Notes under the pieces: model-generated | Told to the model about the DNA's origin: nothing | Seen by the model: only the letters and a program-made list of their open reading frames with translations | Database searches by the model: none | Assembly: GCA_032622095.1 (NCBI GenBank) | Contig: CP136064.1 | Coordinates: forward strand, 197,563,948 to 197,627,947 | DNA: 64,000 nt | Reading direction: 5' to 3' | Origin: Siphonodentalium dalli | Lineage: Eukaryota > Mollusca > Scaphopoda > Gadilida > Siphonodentaliidae | Translations under genes and position numbers: made by a program | Shown: positions 12,185-23,782 of the stretch, piece by piece | Layout of the letters: every line of letters begins with the position of its first letter | Position numbering within the stretch: position 1 is the stretch's first letter

Positions 12185-13791
12185 TGTGTCGTAAAAAAGA
12201 TGTTGTTGTATTATACTAATATATTGAGGATCTACAACTCGTCCCCAGTTTATAGCGGAATTTACAAAGCGAGTCCAGTAAATTCGGTCTGGACCGAGGG
12301 ACTCCAGATCTAATTTACTGGACGCGCAATTAATTCGCATACAGTTAAATCAACAAATGGGACGCGAAGCTAACATCGGCTTCTGTAAGGCATGCGGTGA
12401 CGTTTCACATAGCTATGCGTTGTTTGCCCACGTAAGGAAATATTCTCAGATAAATAAAGACTCTTTGACGTATTTAATAGCGTATATTTAATGACATACC
12501 TTTTCAAACTCTTCATTCATTAAAGTTTGTTGGACAAATATTGGAAGCCATAGTATTTTGAGACGTAGTGTACGAAATGTAAACAGACGACAAACCGGAA
12601 AACATAGGTCACCTGGCACTATTTCCTGTTATTAAACGAATATCACAATTTATATAATGGGTTTATTGAATGGAATAAGGGTATATATGATCATGTAATA
12701 AACTATATATAATATGCGTCTTATACACAAGCAGTCGAACATACATGGAATGACCCCATTGTTATTACCTATTCTTTGGAAGACACTGATAAACATTGAA
12801 TTCGAGATTACTCCTGGTGCAACGCACAGGTACTTCCTCGTACCATTTGTTACAAATTGCCTTTCTTAAAAGTTATGGCCACTTATATATATATAACTCT
12901 TGGCTACATGGATTCCAAGCATGTTTGTGTTTGCACTCCGACACCTTTAAATTCGCGGTGAGGGGGGGGGGGGGGGTCATGGAATCCCAATGGTCTAAAT
13001 TTTAAACTCGACTTAGATTTCCTGCTACTGTCCGATTAGACTGAAGCCCCATGGAATTTGGTCATGTCCCCGAAGGCGAAAGTGTTCAAGCTCTCAAAAT
13101 TCGAGAAATACACTGGCTATCATCGATTCTGAGGTCAGTCGCAGAGCCCCGTTGTCAAGTTCAGTGAATGCTAGTGATTTGTCGGCACACCCTTACGACA
13201 CTCGATGGCAAAACAACAATAGGCGATGGCGGTGCAGACGAACAATTGACAACATTTATTCAGAATTAATTCGGCACAAACAACACTCAAATAGTTTTAA
13301 GACTGACAATCAGTGACAACAATATGTGATCATCGTCCAAATCCTCTTTCAATGGTGCCGATCAACATGGTAATTGGAAACTATATTTGTTAGCACTCCA
13401 ACGGGTATATATTTTGCATCGTCATATCTTTTCACATCTATTGTTACCAAAGACGGATTACCTCGACATATCATGCCCGCAAGTGATCAGAATTATTATG
13501 GTTGGCAGTAACTGTTGGCTACTCTGGGTAGTTTTGGATATTCTCCGCGGAAAACATCATAATCAACAATTGATTCAATAGAACCCACCACAGCTTATTA
13601 GTAATTACAGATAGCAAATTTGGTGAAGTTTTATTCACAAAGCCTGGTGTCAGTGGATGTGATTATCGCAATTGACTATATACTTTCTTAGAACAGTTTT
13701 CGCTTTGGCTAAACATGTACCTGTTTGGGGAAAATACACAGACATAGTGTTCAAAGCATTCTAAACATTGATTGTTCACAGTTCACATATA
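12185..13791. other. intergenic, nothing recognised
   Basis: AT-rich, with a poly(G) run at 12963-12977. Short frames at 12080-12340 (-), 12796-13005 (+) and 13387-13581 (+) show no domain or codon signature. Confidence 0.4.
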
Positions 13792-14430
13792 TTAAAGATA
13801 CGGGCGGTCTGGCGGTTGGTATGCTGTTAAAATATTACGGAACCTGGCCTTTGTTTAGATACGGATATAGTCGGATTCCTTATGTCATTTTGCATTTTTG
13901 GTTTGTTAAAAGCGATCTCAAAACGGATTCTGTATGCCTAGTAGGTGTGTTTTCAGGATTGATTTGTTTCCATTCTTGAATTTTGGCGGGTCGGCCTAAA
14001 TCGGGGTCAACATAATTTAGAGAGCGTTTCGTATTTACAGAAAACGATAGATGGTGCCATCTGGCGTTTAGTGATCGGTGCGATTTGAAACTTCTCCAAA
14101 CTACTAGATATGACCGTTACATGTATTTTTGAAAATTTTGATGTGATCGGTTAATTCTTGTTGGCTACAGTTGTGATCAAAATTTAACACTGAGCCCTAT
14201 GGAGATTCTAGTACTTTGGATAAATGGCGCAACTTTGCGTATGCTGATATGCGCGTACTGATATTCCTAAAAAATACTAAGTACGAAACACAGACTTAGT
14301 TTTAAAAAGAATGGATGTGATCAGATGATTCTTGCTGGCTACAGTTGCGATCAAAATTTAACACTTGACCCTATGGAGAATTTCGTGTTATGATCAACCG
14401 TTGATTGTAATATCACTTATTGGCAATCGT
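13792..14430 (+). repeat. diverged TTAA-type end plus ~180-bp interspersed repeats
   Basis: TTAAAGATACGGGCGG at 13792 matches the terminal sequence of the element ending at 7584, but similarity fades after about 60 bp. Downstream, two units contain GGCTACAGTTGTGATCAAAA or a close variant (near 14163 and 14337). Their reverse complement recurs at about 17410-17660. This is a mosaic of old repeat fragments. Confidence 0.5.
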
Positions 14431-14809
14431 GCGCAACTATATATGAAGTTTAACACTCGTGTTTGACCCACAGTAACTATCCGTGATTTAATAGTAGCAA
14501 GATATGATATAGTTATGCCTCAAGATACAGTAATTGGCAAAAGTAAGTGTTGACTGGTTTTTTAATTTCGACAAGACGCAGCATGTTGAATCAAATGAAA
14601 ATATTCACAACAAGACTGTTCACGATGTGATTGCATATTATATTATTGTTTTATTTGATACTTGTCTGTCCTGTTGTCCACTGACTAGTTTTAAAACCAC
14701 ATCGTTGATCATAACGGGATGTAGTGTTACAAATACACATGTATAGATGGTAGTTGTTCGTTGCCATTAACTCAATCGTTGTCATTAACTCAATCGTTGT
14801 CATCGGAGT

Positions 14810-15103
14810 TTATCCCACATGCACTGAGAGAATCTGTGTTTTTGCAGGATTTGTGCTACTGATAAATGGACATTTCGGTGCAGCTGAGATCTTTACTATA
14901 GCAGTATAGGCTTTGCTTTCACACTTCCCACGCCAGTTACTTTTGACCAACTTCAGTACAGTGACTGAAACCCAACATTCACCATCAATATTCTGACCAC
15001 AGTTAATCTCCACGCTTGGTGTATAGTTGTGAAAATCAAGTAAATTCGAATTTCCAATAAAGTAGAGCTTAATGAGTAAAATAATTATCAACCATAGTTG
15101 CAT
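14810..15103 (-). CDS. possible small secreted protein or first exon
   Basis: A 97-codon minus-strand frame begins with Met-Gln followed by a hydrophobic run (Leu/Ile-rich, residues 3-16) that looks like a signal peptide. Four cysteines (around residues 35, 43, 61 and 79) and Trp residues follow, which would fit a small extracellular fold. The start lies exactly at the border of an interspersed repeat (15105-15400), which weakens the case, and base composition is ordinary. I do not recognise a family. It could be a genuine exon, a decayed one, or a chance frame. Confidence 0.3.
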   Translation of the reverse strand: MQLWLIIILLIKLYFIGNSNLLDFHNYTPSVEINCGQNIDGECWVSVTVLKLVKSNWRGKCESKAYTAIVKISAAPKCPFISSTNPAKTQILSVHVG

Positions 15104-15104
15104 T

Positions 15105-15400
15105 TTCCTGCAAATTCCGAGTAGGTGCTTAGTAACCGATACTAAGGAGCTATCGGGACCGGTGGCAAAGTCTCCCGATCTTATAATGATCAGTGGCCTA
15201 TGCAGAACATGGCTGCATAGTTTTAGACATGCATGTGCCCAACTTTGAACAAAACCAACACCATGTGATTAGACACTGACTAAATTAAGGCAATACCAAT
15301 GACTGATTAGTACACCATTGTGGTATTTGAATAGCAACCGTTGCTAGCCTTAAATCAGACATCTGGTTCACTTTGACGACCAGGCATATCTCAAATTTCA
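15105..15400 (+). repeat. interspersed repeat copy (related to 24720 and 25090)
   Basis: From TCCTGCAAATTCCGAGTAGG onward, this segment matches two segments inside the piggyBac-type element at 23783-25336 (starting near 24723 and 25094). Shared phrases include GGCAAAGTCTCCCG, TTATAATGATC and TAGCAACCGTTGCTA. It is therefore a fragment of that element family without its TTAA termini. Confidence 0.75.
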
Positions 15401-15663
15401 CCTCAATTTCACCTCAATTTCGCCTCAAATAAACCCGACCAGGAATTAGAGAACAACCATCTATATAAGCCCAGCAATATTTGACAATACATATGGACAT
15501 GATAACATTGTTTAACATTTTTAAACAATACCACCCTATCCACATGTATATGGCTAAACATATCATTGGCATAGCTGAGTTGTTGTAGTTGTTACATTGA
15601 TGCTGGTCGGGTTTCTCCAAATTTAATACTAAAACAGAATGATCCATAAGCTACGGTGGTTGG
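15401..15663. other. intergenic
   Basis: A triple CTCAATTTC(A/G)C repeat occurs near 15400-15425. Nothing else was recognised. Confidence 0.4.
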
Positions 15664-17020
15664 TTTAGGACATGGGAATTTTTTTTTATTTTGTGGCCAC
15701 GAAATTACGCTAAGAAATTACCCCATGTAATACACACAATCGATGCCAAATATACATGATACAGCTTCATGCAAAGGGGAAAACCCAGCTTGACAAAATT
15801 GACTAAATCGGACGGAATTTTATGACACCACAACAGGCGAATGAGCGTGGCCAAACAAACAAACAAACAAACAAATAAACAAAACAAATAATATAATATA
15901 GGCAAATCGGGGGTCACTTCTTGTATATATCTATTTGTATTATATATATGTAAATATGTTTTGTTCATGTACTAATGCACTTATGTTCTGTATTGATTTG
16001 CAGCTAAGGCATAATAAACTTATCAAACAAAAAATACTAATTCGTGGCCTTTGTATACATCCAGATACATTTACGGTATGGTTACACTAAGTTGTTGTTT
16101 TAGAAACAATGCATACGATCGCAAAGAAGCTACTATAAACAACCTTATGGCGTGGGACCCGGGCTCTATGTGGATAGGAACGTCCGATATAAACTAGCCC
16201 AGAGAGAATGGGGAAACACGGGTCATGTGGCTCCAAGACAAACTGAATATTCATTAGTTTTTACCACAAGTGATCGAATGGGAATGACATTTCTCTCGGC
16301 ATATTGGCCAATTTAAGTCAAATAAGGGGTTCAGTAGGGTGGGCCCAAAACAAACTTATAAATTTCACCCCTTTCAACCATACCCGATCCAAAATGGTCG
16401 CCGCTCAGAAGGGGTCAAAGAGATACACATTATTTCTCTGTCACTTGAACGATATAGATCAAATAAAGGGTGTTGTATCGTGGCTCGCAAAGCAAGCTAA
16501 ATTTTCACACCTTCAGCCCATGCACTCGAGCGAAAATGATAACTGATCAGAGGGGTCCATATATGGTACAGTGTGTTGTAGGGTGACCCCTGAGACAAAC
16601 TAAATATTCACCCGCTTTCACCATCCCCGATCCAAAATGGCCACCCAGATGGGTTCAAATATGGCACCTATACAATTTATCGGTCCCTTATCCATTTGAT
16701 GTGGTATAAATTGGTGCTGTAGGGTGGCCCCAAGATATACTGAATGCCTATTTAACCCACCCCCACAGGACGGCGGCAACTTTGGATCGGGTTGGTGAAA
16801 GGGATGATTACTTAAGTTGTTTTACGGGCCACCCTACAACACCCTTTATCTCAAATCGCCGTGGCTCATGCCAAGATGGTGGACAACTACAACCAGATCA
16901 TCTCTATCCGCTTCCATTACAACAATGGGACTGACGATGGTATATCACAATTAGTTATTTCGTGGCCACGAATTAGTATTTCGTGGTCACGAAATAAAAC
17001 AAATATTCCCATGTCCTAAA
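15664..17020. mobile_element. 1.36-kb element bounded by inverted ends
   Basis: TTTAGGACATGGGAAT at 15664 and its reverse complement ATTCCCATGTCCTAAA ending at 17020 form inverted ends. They continue inward as TTTTGTGGCCACGAAAT on the left and ATTTCGTGGTCACGAAAT on the right. The interior holds a (CAAA)n run at 15848-15880 and the tandem units at 16290-16860. No transposase frame is present and no clear target duplication was found. It may be a non-autonomous DNA element or two oppositely oriented copies of one repeat. Confidence 0.55.
16290..16860. repeat. degenerate tandem repeat with GATCCAAAATGG motif
   Basis: Two units contain TAGGGTG(G)(C/A)CCC followed by CCCGATCCAAAATGG (16335-16405 and 16580-16640). 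A third starts near 16720, and an inverted partner occurs at 16793-16855. The 80-codon frame at 16304-16546 is a by-product of this repeat. Confidence 0.65.
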
Positions 17021-18660
17021 AGTTTGACTGTCCCTTACATAAATATGACTCGCAGATTTGTTAGCACACAACTCCGTATTATGCGGTACTTCGTCCTGGC
17101 AATAAACATTAATTTTGTCAATTGATGAAAAAACACCTTCAATCAATTTTACAACGATATCCTGAAACTTTAGTCTTGATACACATTACATTTGTAGTAT
17201 AGTGGACATTATCACTGAAGCACGTGATTGTGATGTATATGATTGATGTGAACCAAATTTTTATCAACTACTGTATCTGGTGGCCTGACTATATTGCAAG
17301 TTAATTTTGTAAAATCACATGTAGTTACGATAGATTACATGTAAGAGCCATGCATATATGATAGCCATTAAGTTCCACCACTGTGAACATTTGAGTAAAT
17401 TGTCAAACTATCTGTATGGTTCAACGTTAAATTTTGATCGCAACTGTAGTACTGTACCCACAGAGACTTATCTGACGATACCAATATTCTCACAAATACA
17501 TTTCAGAGTCATACTTGATATATGTGCATAATTTGAACTCGCACAATTCATGATAAGGCTAATCCTCGTGTTAGTTATATTTTTTATAACCAGGAAACGC
17601 TCTCTATATGGCACAACATTAGTTTTGTTCGCAACTGTAGTACTGCACCCGCGGAGACTTATCTGACGACACCATTCTCAAAAATACATTTCAGAGTCAT
17701 AGTTGACATATGTGCATAATTTAAACTCGCACTATTGATGAAAAGGCTAATCGTGTTAGTTAATATCTGTATAATCAGGAAACGCTCTTTACTTTTTTTA
17801 AACCGTCCAAACAATTTGTTTCCACTAAAATGTCAGACTGGAAACAAGTAGACTCTGAAAGTAGACCGCCATATTTGATACTTTTGTTAATTTCAACTCG
17901 CACAGTCCACCAGAAAGTTAGTTATGAGGATTAATATTTGTATAATAAGCAAACGCTCTTTAAATTCTTAAAACAGTCCAAAAACACTTTTTTCCAATAA
18001 AATATCAACTGGACACAGGTAAACTCTGAAAGTAGACACGCTATTGATAAATAAACCGTTCGCATGTCGTCTTAGACAATCCGAAATGGCGCGACCATTG
18101 TTTTCGACCAAAGGAATCTAACTTGTGAAATCAGCGAGGGTGGGGGTAGGGTTAGCTTTTCTGCGATATCTTTACCAAAAATCGATGTATCGAAGTTTTG
18201 TTTGTGGCATATGATCAAAATATCCTTGTAGATTGTTTATGTTCGTCTATATGTGATGTAGCTCATTTTAAGAATATACAATACCTTAATATTTGGGAAA
18301 GAAAATTGAAAATGCAGTCATAAATACAATTCATCTGATGATAATATGACACTATTCCTTATTAAGATATGTAATTAAGTAATTTGTGGCAAGACCTCCC
18401 CATGTGTTTCGATTTCCAAGAACAAAGAAAGCCACTTGCCGAACTTGCTATCCGTAATAGCATGTTTTTATTACCAGGTGGACGGGGGAAAATAGAGTGG
18501 TACACAAACAAAAGCCTCACACAAACCTATTTCCACTAAAACATCAAGCTGGAAACAGGTAGATTCTGAAAATAGACACACTGGTGGTGTAGAAACTGTT
18601 CTCATATCGCTTTTAACATTCCGAAAACGCGCGACCATTTTTTTCGACATAAGGAATCCG
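17021..18660. repeat. ~180-bp tandem and interspersed repeats
   Basis: Units sharing TTAGTTA..ATAA.CAGGAAACGCTCT recur near 17570, 17745 and 17925. ACATCAAGCTGGAAACAGGT-like segments recur near 17835, 18005 and 18540. The family also supplies the reverse complement of the 14163/14337 units. No gene was seen. Confidence 0.6.
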
Positions 18661-18880
18661 ACTAATATGGTAAACTTAAAGAGCTTTATTTGTTATTGTT
18701 TCCTGATATGGAAATAATAAAGAGCGTTTATATTATTTGTTTGTGATTAACCAATAGAATTGCGCTGTGTAATATAAACAAACTTCTGTATTAAATACGA
18801 GAATGTTCTTGTTTACGTACACCATCGTACGTTTTGACGACAATGCTATTTACGAGCTGATTATGTTTGATACTGTTGAG
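18661..18880 (+). mobile_element. fragment of the diverged TTAA-family element
   Basis: This matches the reverse complement of part of the 7022-7584 element, sharing CCTGATATGGAA, AATAAAGAGCGTTTAT and TTTGTGATTAACCAATAGAA. Neither terminus is present. Confidence 0.6.
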
Positions 18881-20039
18881 AAGTTTGACCCCCCCCCCAC
18901 ACACACACACCTATCGCCATGTCGATCCTCCGTCATATCCGACTAGACACCAGCTCAGCCAATTTTGGCGCAGATGAGTGAATCTTGATTTTTGTTAAGT
19001 CGAGTGTTCCAAGTCGAATGATATTATACGCACGAAAGGAAATAATTCTGGCAGACGTGTGGAGATTATCGGATATACCAGTAGTAGAGGGTTAGACTCG
19101 GATTGTTTTGAAGTTTGATAATATACCACAATGTAATTTAATGCTCCAATAAGAAAGAAATCCAATATTCATTTGACAATGCGTACGAGTGTTGTTGACC
19201 TGCGCTTTAGAATTGATTCATACCCGTCCGAAATGTATCGGATAATGATTGTTGTCGAGATAAGGGAGTTCAGTGTTTGATGAAGGAATCAAACAGACAC
19301 AGTTTATTTGTGGAGGACTTCTGATTAAACAAAATATAGATTAACTAGTTCGAAACAAGGTTTGAGTAAATCCTATGGAATATGGTAAATAGTTACTTCA
19401 GCCTTGGACTACAAGATTTCTAAGACAGAGACTAGGAAAATACATTCTTTTGTTTGGATGGAAGTCCGAAGATCTGCTTTGGACAATGATTTCTATGAAG
19501 GAGCTTTATCCGCCGAATATTCTCGGTCTTTCCGGATCTATACGTAAGTCTAGGGGGCGATGGATCAGTCGGCACGGTGTGTTAGACCAACATACGAAGC
19601 GCGTTCTAATCCATATAAGGGTATTCATACACTGGCAAGTTTGCACGGCATCTGGTGCAGGCATTTACTCATATGATACCCTATGGTGGCAACATGCACA
19701 TAAATTATATATTTACCAAAGTTAACCGAATGAGAAGTACATTTTCGGTAGTTCCACTTGTAACTGTGCTACTAACACATTGCCTTAAAATACCTGTATG
19801 GTTGATCCTGCGAGATAATTCATGTTATTGGCAGGTAAATTACGATGGCATCGCTACCAGCGGAACTGCATAGTTACCGCCACGAAGTGGGTGTACACTG
19901 GTGTAGAGATCTGTATAGACTCATGGTCGAATGGAGAAATATATTCTTGTTTCGTACTAGAGTATAAATCGTACCGATAATTACGATAGTACGACAAAGA
20001 TTAGCACATGTGTTTACGTCACCGGTGTAATTGTGGGGA
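18881..20039. other. intergenic, nothing recognised
   Basis: A C-run followed by (AC)n stands at 18888-18910. The segment 19873-19945 (ACCGCCACGAAGTGGGTGTA..) recurs in reverse complement at 31680-31745, marking an interspersed repeat end. Frames at 19450-19873 (+) have no motif. Confidence 0.45.
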
Positions 20040-20780
20040 CATGTTTCTATTATGAAGGTTTGCTATCCCGAAGGTCCGCTATTCCGAAGGTTCTCTATTC
20101 CGAAGGTTTTTGTTATTTTTAGGTTTATTATATATTCTAAAGTGAGACTAATTTGAGAGGGTTCATTTTCACAAAGATTCTTTTTATGGAGTGTGCGCTC
20201 ACATCCGAACTGATCCTGCGCGCACACCGATACAGATACAGGAGGAAATAACTTAACTTAGAACATTAAATGTGATTTTGTTTTGTTTTCGCGGGTTTTC
20301 TTGAGATTTAATGTCATTACGTGGGCCCATACCGTTGAATTATTGGCATATAATATGAATGTTGTGGTATATATGGACCCTCCCGCATTGGGACATGACA
20401 CAGGTACAGTTGACTTAAGTGATGTTCTGTGTGGGCTCCAATTTGGAGTTCAATATTTTAAGGGCCCAGTTTAGAATTGTATGGGTCCATAGCTTTGAAC
20501 TCTGGGCATATAATATGAATATTGGGGGGTTCACTACCCCGTAGGTCCACTATTCCGAAATTTCTCTGAATGTTCGCTATTCCGAAGGTTCACAAACCCG
20601 AAGGTTCGTTATTCCGAAGGTTCTGTGTTCCGAAGATTTTTGTTATTTTAAGGTTAATTCTATATTCTAAAGTATTGAGAGGGATAATTATCACGAAGAT
20701 TCTTTTTATGAAGGAAAATAACTTAAAACATTAAATGTGATTTTGTTTTGTTTTCGCGGGTTTTCTTGTTTTACTTCTCA
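20040..20780 (+). repeat. direct duplication with ATTCCGAAGGTT motif runs
   Basis: The block at 20070-20300 (runs of TTCCGAAGGTT, then TATATTCTAAAGTGAG.., then AAATGTGATTTTGTTTTGTT) is repeated at 20570-20765, about 466 bp further on. The segment between is itself partly duplicated (GGCATATAATATGAAT at 20345 and 20505). This is a tandem interspersed repeat. Confidence 0.75.
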
Positions 20781-21037
20781 TTCAGTTATCTGTGGTACAG
20801 ACAGGGAGAGTAGTAACAAATTTGCAGGAAGGTATGTCGGGGTGGTGGGTGGCCCGATGGGGGGGGGGGGGTGCGTTTTTTTTTACACCCTCATGCAATT
20901 TTTTTTACTAAAGACCTTTTGTGCCCTTATATGACATTTGTAACAGTTTAAAACATATTATAAGAATTTATAGATGCAAAAACACCATATTTATGTTACT
21001 GGGACCTCATATGGGGCTTAGAAGAGATGACATTATA

Positions 21038-21851
21038 CAGTTGTCGCCCGCTGTCGAGGGAGACATTGAGATTTGTCACCCGCTCGAGAACGGAATGTCT
21101 CCCGAGGAGCGCAGCTCCGAGGGAGACATTCCGTTCTCGAGTGGGTGACAAATCTCGATGTCTCCCGAGAAAAAGGGCAACAACTGTTTTGTTATCCGAT
21201 TATACCACAGGAAAAAATCCTTGCCATCCACACGCACGACGTTGCGAGTGCTATTTTCCCCGATTATGTATATTTTCAGTAACTACTTATCATCCTATAG
21301 GATTTCTCTTCCATAAACGATTGTCAAGCCGTTAAGCGTTTGATAATCAGCGTTTAGTTACGATGATTTTGGTGGTAAAATCGTCAATATCGGTCCATGC
21401 AATGTAAACCAATAAGTCATAAGGTATGTTATCGCCTTTTGCAATGTGGCATATTCAATATTCGCGACAAACGTATGCATTACGTTGTCCACCAGCAAAC
21501 ATTTATAACCAACCAACCTCAAGGGATCCACTCTTTCAATCTTGCATCATAATGTCGACATGAACATATTGAATCACCGAGATGTTTCGATGTAAAAAGG
21601 ACATAATAACGCTTGTCCGATAAAAGTATCAACTTAAAAGTTCGAATATTAGTGTTCCTTAAATATATGCAAATTAGCAAACACCACAACTGGTGTGTTT
21701 TGCGAATCCGTGGGGTATATAAGATCTATGATTTTTTAGTACATCGTAGTGATGTGAAATAGGTGAGTTACTGCAGTGTGTGTTTGGAGATATTCTTGCA
21801 ATATAACGCCAGGCGGGCGACAAAAACAATGTCTCCCGGGTCAGCGGGCGA
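21038..21851. mobile_element. foldback element with ~45-bp inverted ends and nested hairpin
   Basis: The left end (TGTCGCCCGCTGTCGAGGGA, 21041) and the right end (reverse complement of TCAGCGGGCGACAGTG, about 21841) form imperfect inverted repeats of about 45 bp that include GGGAGACATTG. Inside the left end, 21058-21167 is a nearly perfect hairpin with ~48-bp arms around GAGGAGCGCAGCTCC. There is no transposase frame. Frames at 20921-21335 run through the hairpin and are by-products. Confidence 0.65.
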
Positions 21852-22382
21852 CAGTGTGATTTGTCGCCCGGCACGTGACAGCACATGGGCCAATCAGAAG
21901 GGTGGAAAATAGGGAGGAGGATAACAATGAGCTATATGGCATGTTGCATATGGGGCGGTGGGGTGAAAACAATTCCTTCCAGACACCCTTCGGAAAGTAG
22001 ATTCGAGAAATGAAAACTGAAATAAATAAACTTGTCTTGATGTAACTAAAGCCAAGATCAACGTGTGCATGGAAAAAGAGCGAGCAACTGTCTCAAACAT
22101 TAATGTGACTATCAATGGCTAGAATATAAATGTCATCACACTGTTCATCAGTGCATCAAACCAATCAGTGAAATATTTGCATGTCTATCAACTCATATGA
22201 TCTGTTACTCTCACAGCACCTAAAATATCCAAGTCTGGCATAGTGACTGTTTGTCACTTATTATAGCAGAGGACCAGAGGTTGCTCCAGTAGACTAACAC
22301 AAGTGTTAATGCATAATGCTAGATAATGGGCCGAGTTCAACCAAATTTTGTGTGGTGACTCGGGGTACCCTGGCGGATGTTC
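21852..22382. other. intergenic, nothing recognised
   Basis: Only short frames; no repeat or gene was supported. Confidence 0.35.
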
Positions 22383-23010
22383 TAATGGTTTCTGGCATAT
22401 TGTAGCCTTCTATACGGAAATGCCTGCAAAAGCAGTGATGACCGGATGAGGGTGTGGTCTGTATGGTGTGCCACAGGATTTAGTCGTGCAAAGAGTAAAA
22501 TCCAAGATGACCGCTGGTAGTCATGTTTTTCAACGAATTTTGGAAAAATCGATGGCTCCCACCCAGAAGTCACCCTGGAGATCCATATAACGTTTGGTGA
22601 TGATCGAACGAGGGATGTGATCTGTAGGGTGTGCCAAAGGATTTAGTCATGCAAAGAGTAAATACAAGATGGTTGCCGTTGGCCATCTTTTTCATCGAAA
22701 ATCGTTCAGCTGCCCCCATCTGGAGGTGATCCTAAAGATGCCTGTAAATTTTCAAAAAATATTTCTCCGATAAATGTCGTCTGCAGGGTGTGCCGATGGA
22801 TTCAAATTTGAAATCCAAGATGGCTGCGGGTGGCCTTATTTTAAAAATCGATGGCTCCCTTCTAAAGGTCACCCTGAATATCCATATTAAGTTTGGCGAT
22901 GGTCGAATAAGGGATGAGGACTGTAGGTTGTGCTGAAGGGTTTAATCATGCAAAGAGTAAAATCCAAGAAGGTCGCTGGCAGCCATGTTTTTCACCAAAT
23001 TTCGGAAATA
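22383..23010 (-). repeat. 165-bp-class tandem repeat, about 3.5 diverged units
   Basis: Units share GTGTGCC..AGGATTTAGTC(G/A)TGCAAAGAGTAAAATCCAAGA and ATCGATGGCTCCC. Read on the minus strand this resembles the 7942-8675 array (CATGACTAAATCC, GCCATCTTGGATTTTACTC), so both are branches of one tandem-repeat superfamily. Confidence 0.75.
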
Positions 23011-23782
23011 AACGATGGCTCCCATTTACCTATATACCCCTCCCCCGGCGGAACGCGGGAACTAGGACCGTTGATCCCGGCGCCCCTTCTATTTAGTTGT
23101 TAGGTAAATTGTAATGGGATTAGAATGCTCACGTCGCCCAGATATAGCACACCAGCCGCATAATATCGTGTCTACCAGGTGATAGAACATGTTCGTTTCA
23201 ACTAAAAAGGTGCACACCCTTTTTCTCCAACGAATCTCCAAAAACCTCAAAGATCGAGCAGCTGGTTGATTAGACGAATTATGTCAATTGTTGTTGATCT
23301 ATGCAATTTTTTCTGGCAACATGTTTGTCCTATACTACCGCTGATGCGGTCAGTCTCACCGAAACATTGGTGAACTGGTTTTGATAATGCTCCGAAGAGC
23401 ACACAAAGTTTGCTATCGGTGCTGAATTAGTTACGTCAATTGTGTTACTGAAAGTCTGAAGCCCATCAGCAATTTGTTTTCAGTTCATTATAATTTTCAT
23501 TGCAACGCAAACAAAATTATTCGAGCAGAAATCGCGATAGATGCAAAAAGTAAACAACGTCATTTGGAACAACATTTCAAAACTTGCATTTGTACTTCAG
23601 TACTTTTGAACATTTCAGTACTTTTTTTTTTTAGGTCAGAATGACCCTTCAGCGCTAGGACCTAAACATAAATGTATATCGTTATGATCACCACTTAGAG
23701 ATACATATATTTATAATGTTATATATGTGTTATACACTACCAAACACGGCAGAGAAATGTAACATAACTATTTGGCCATTTA
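23011..23782. other. intergenic, nothing recognised
   Basis: A T-run lies near 23622-23632. No gene or repeat structure was recognised. Confidence 0.35.

Noticed and set aside
20921-21335. Overlapping 75-, 102- and 69-codon frames
   Set aside because: They run through a foldback repeat and have no codon signature.
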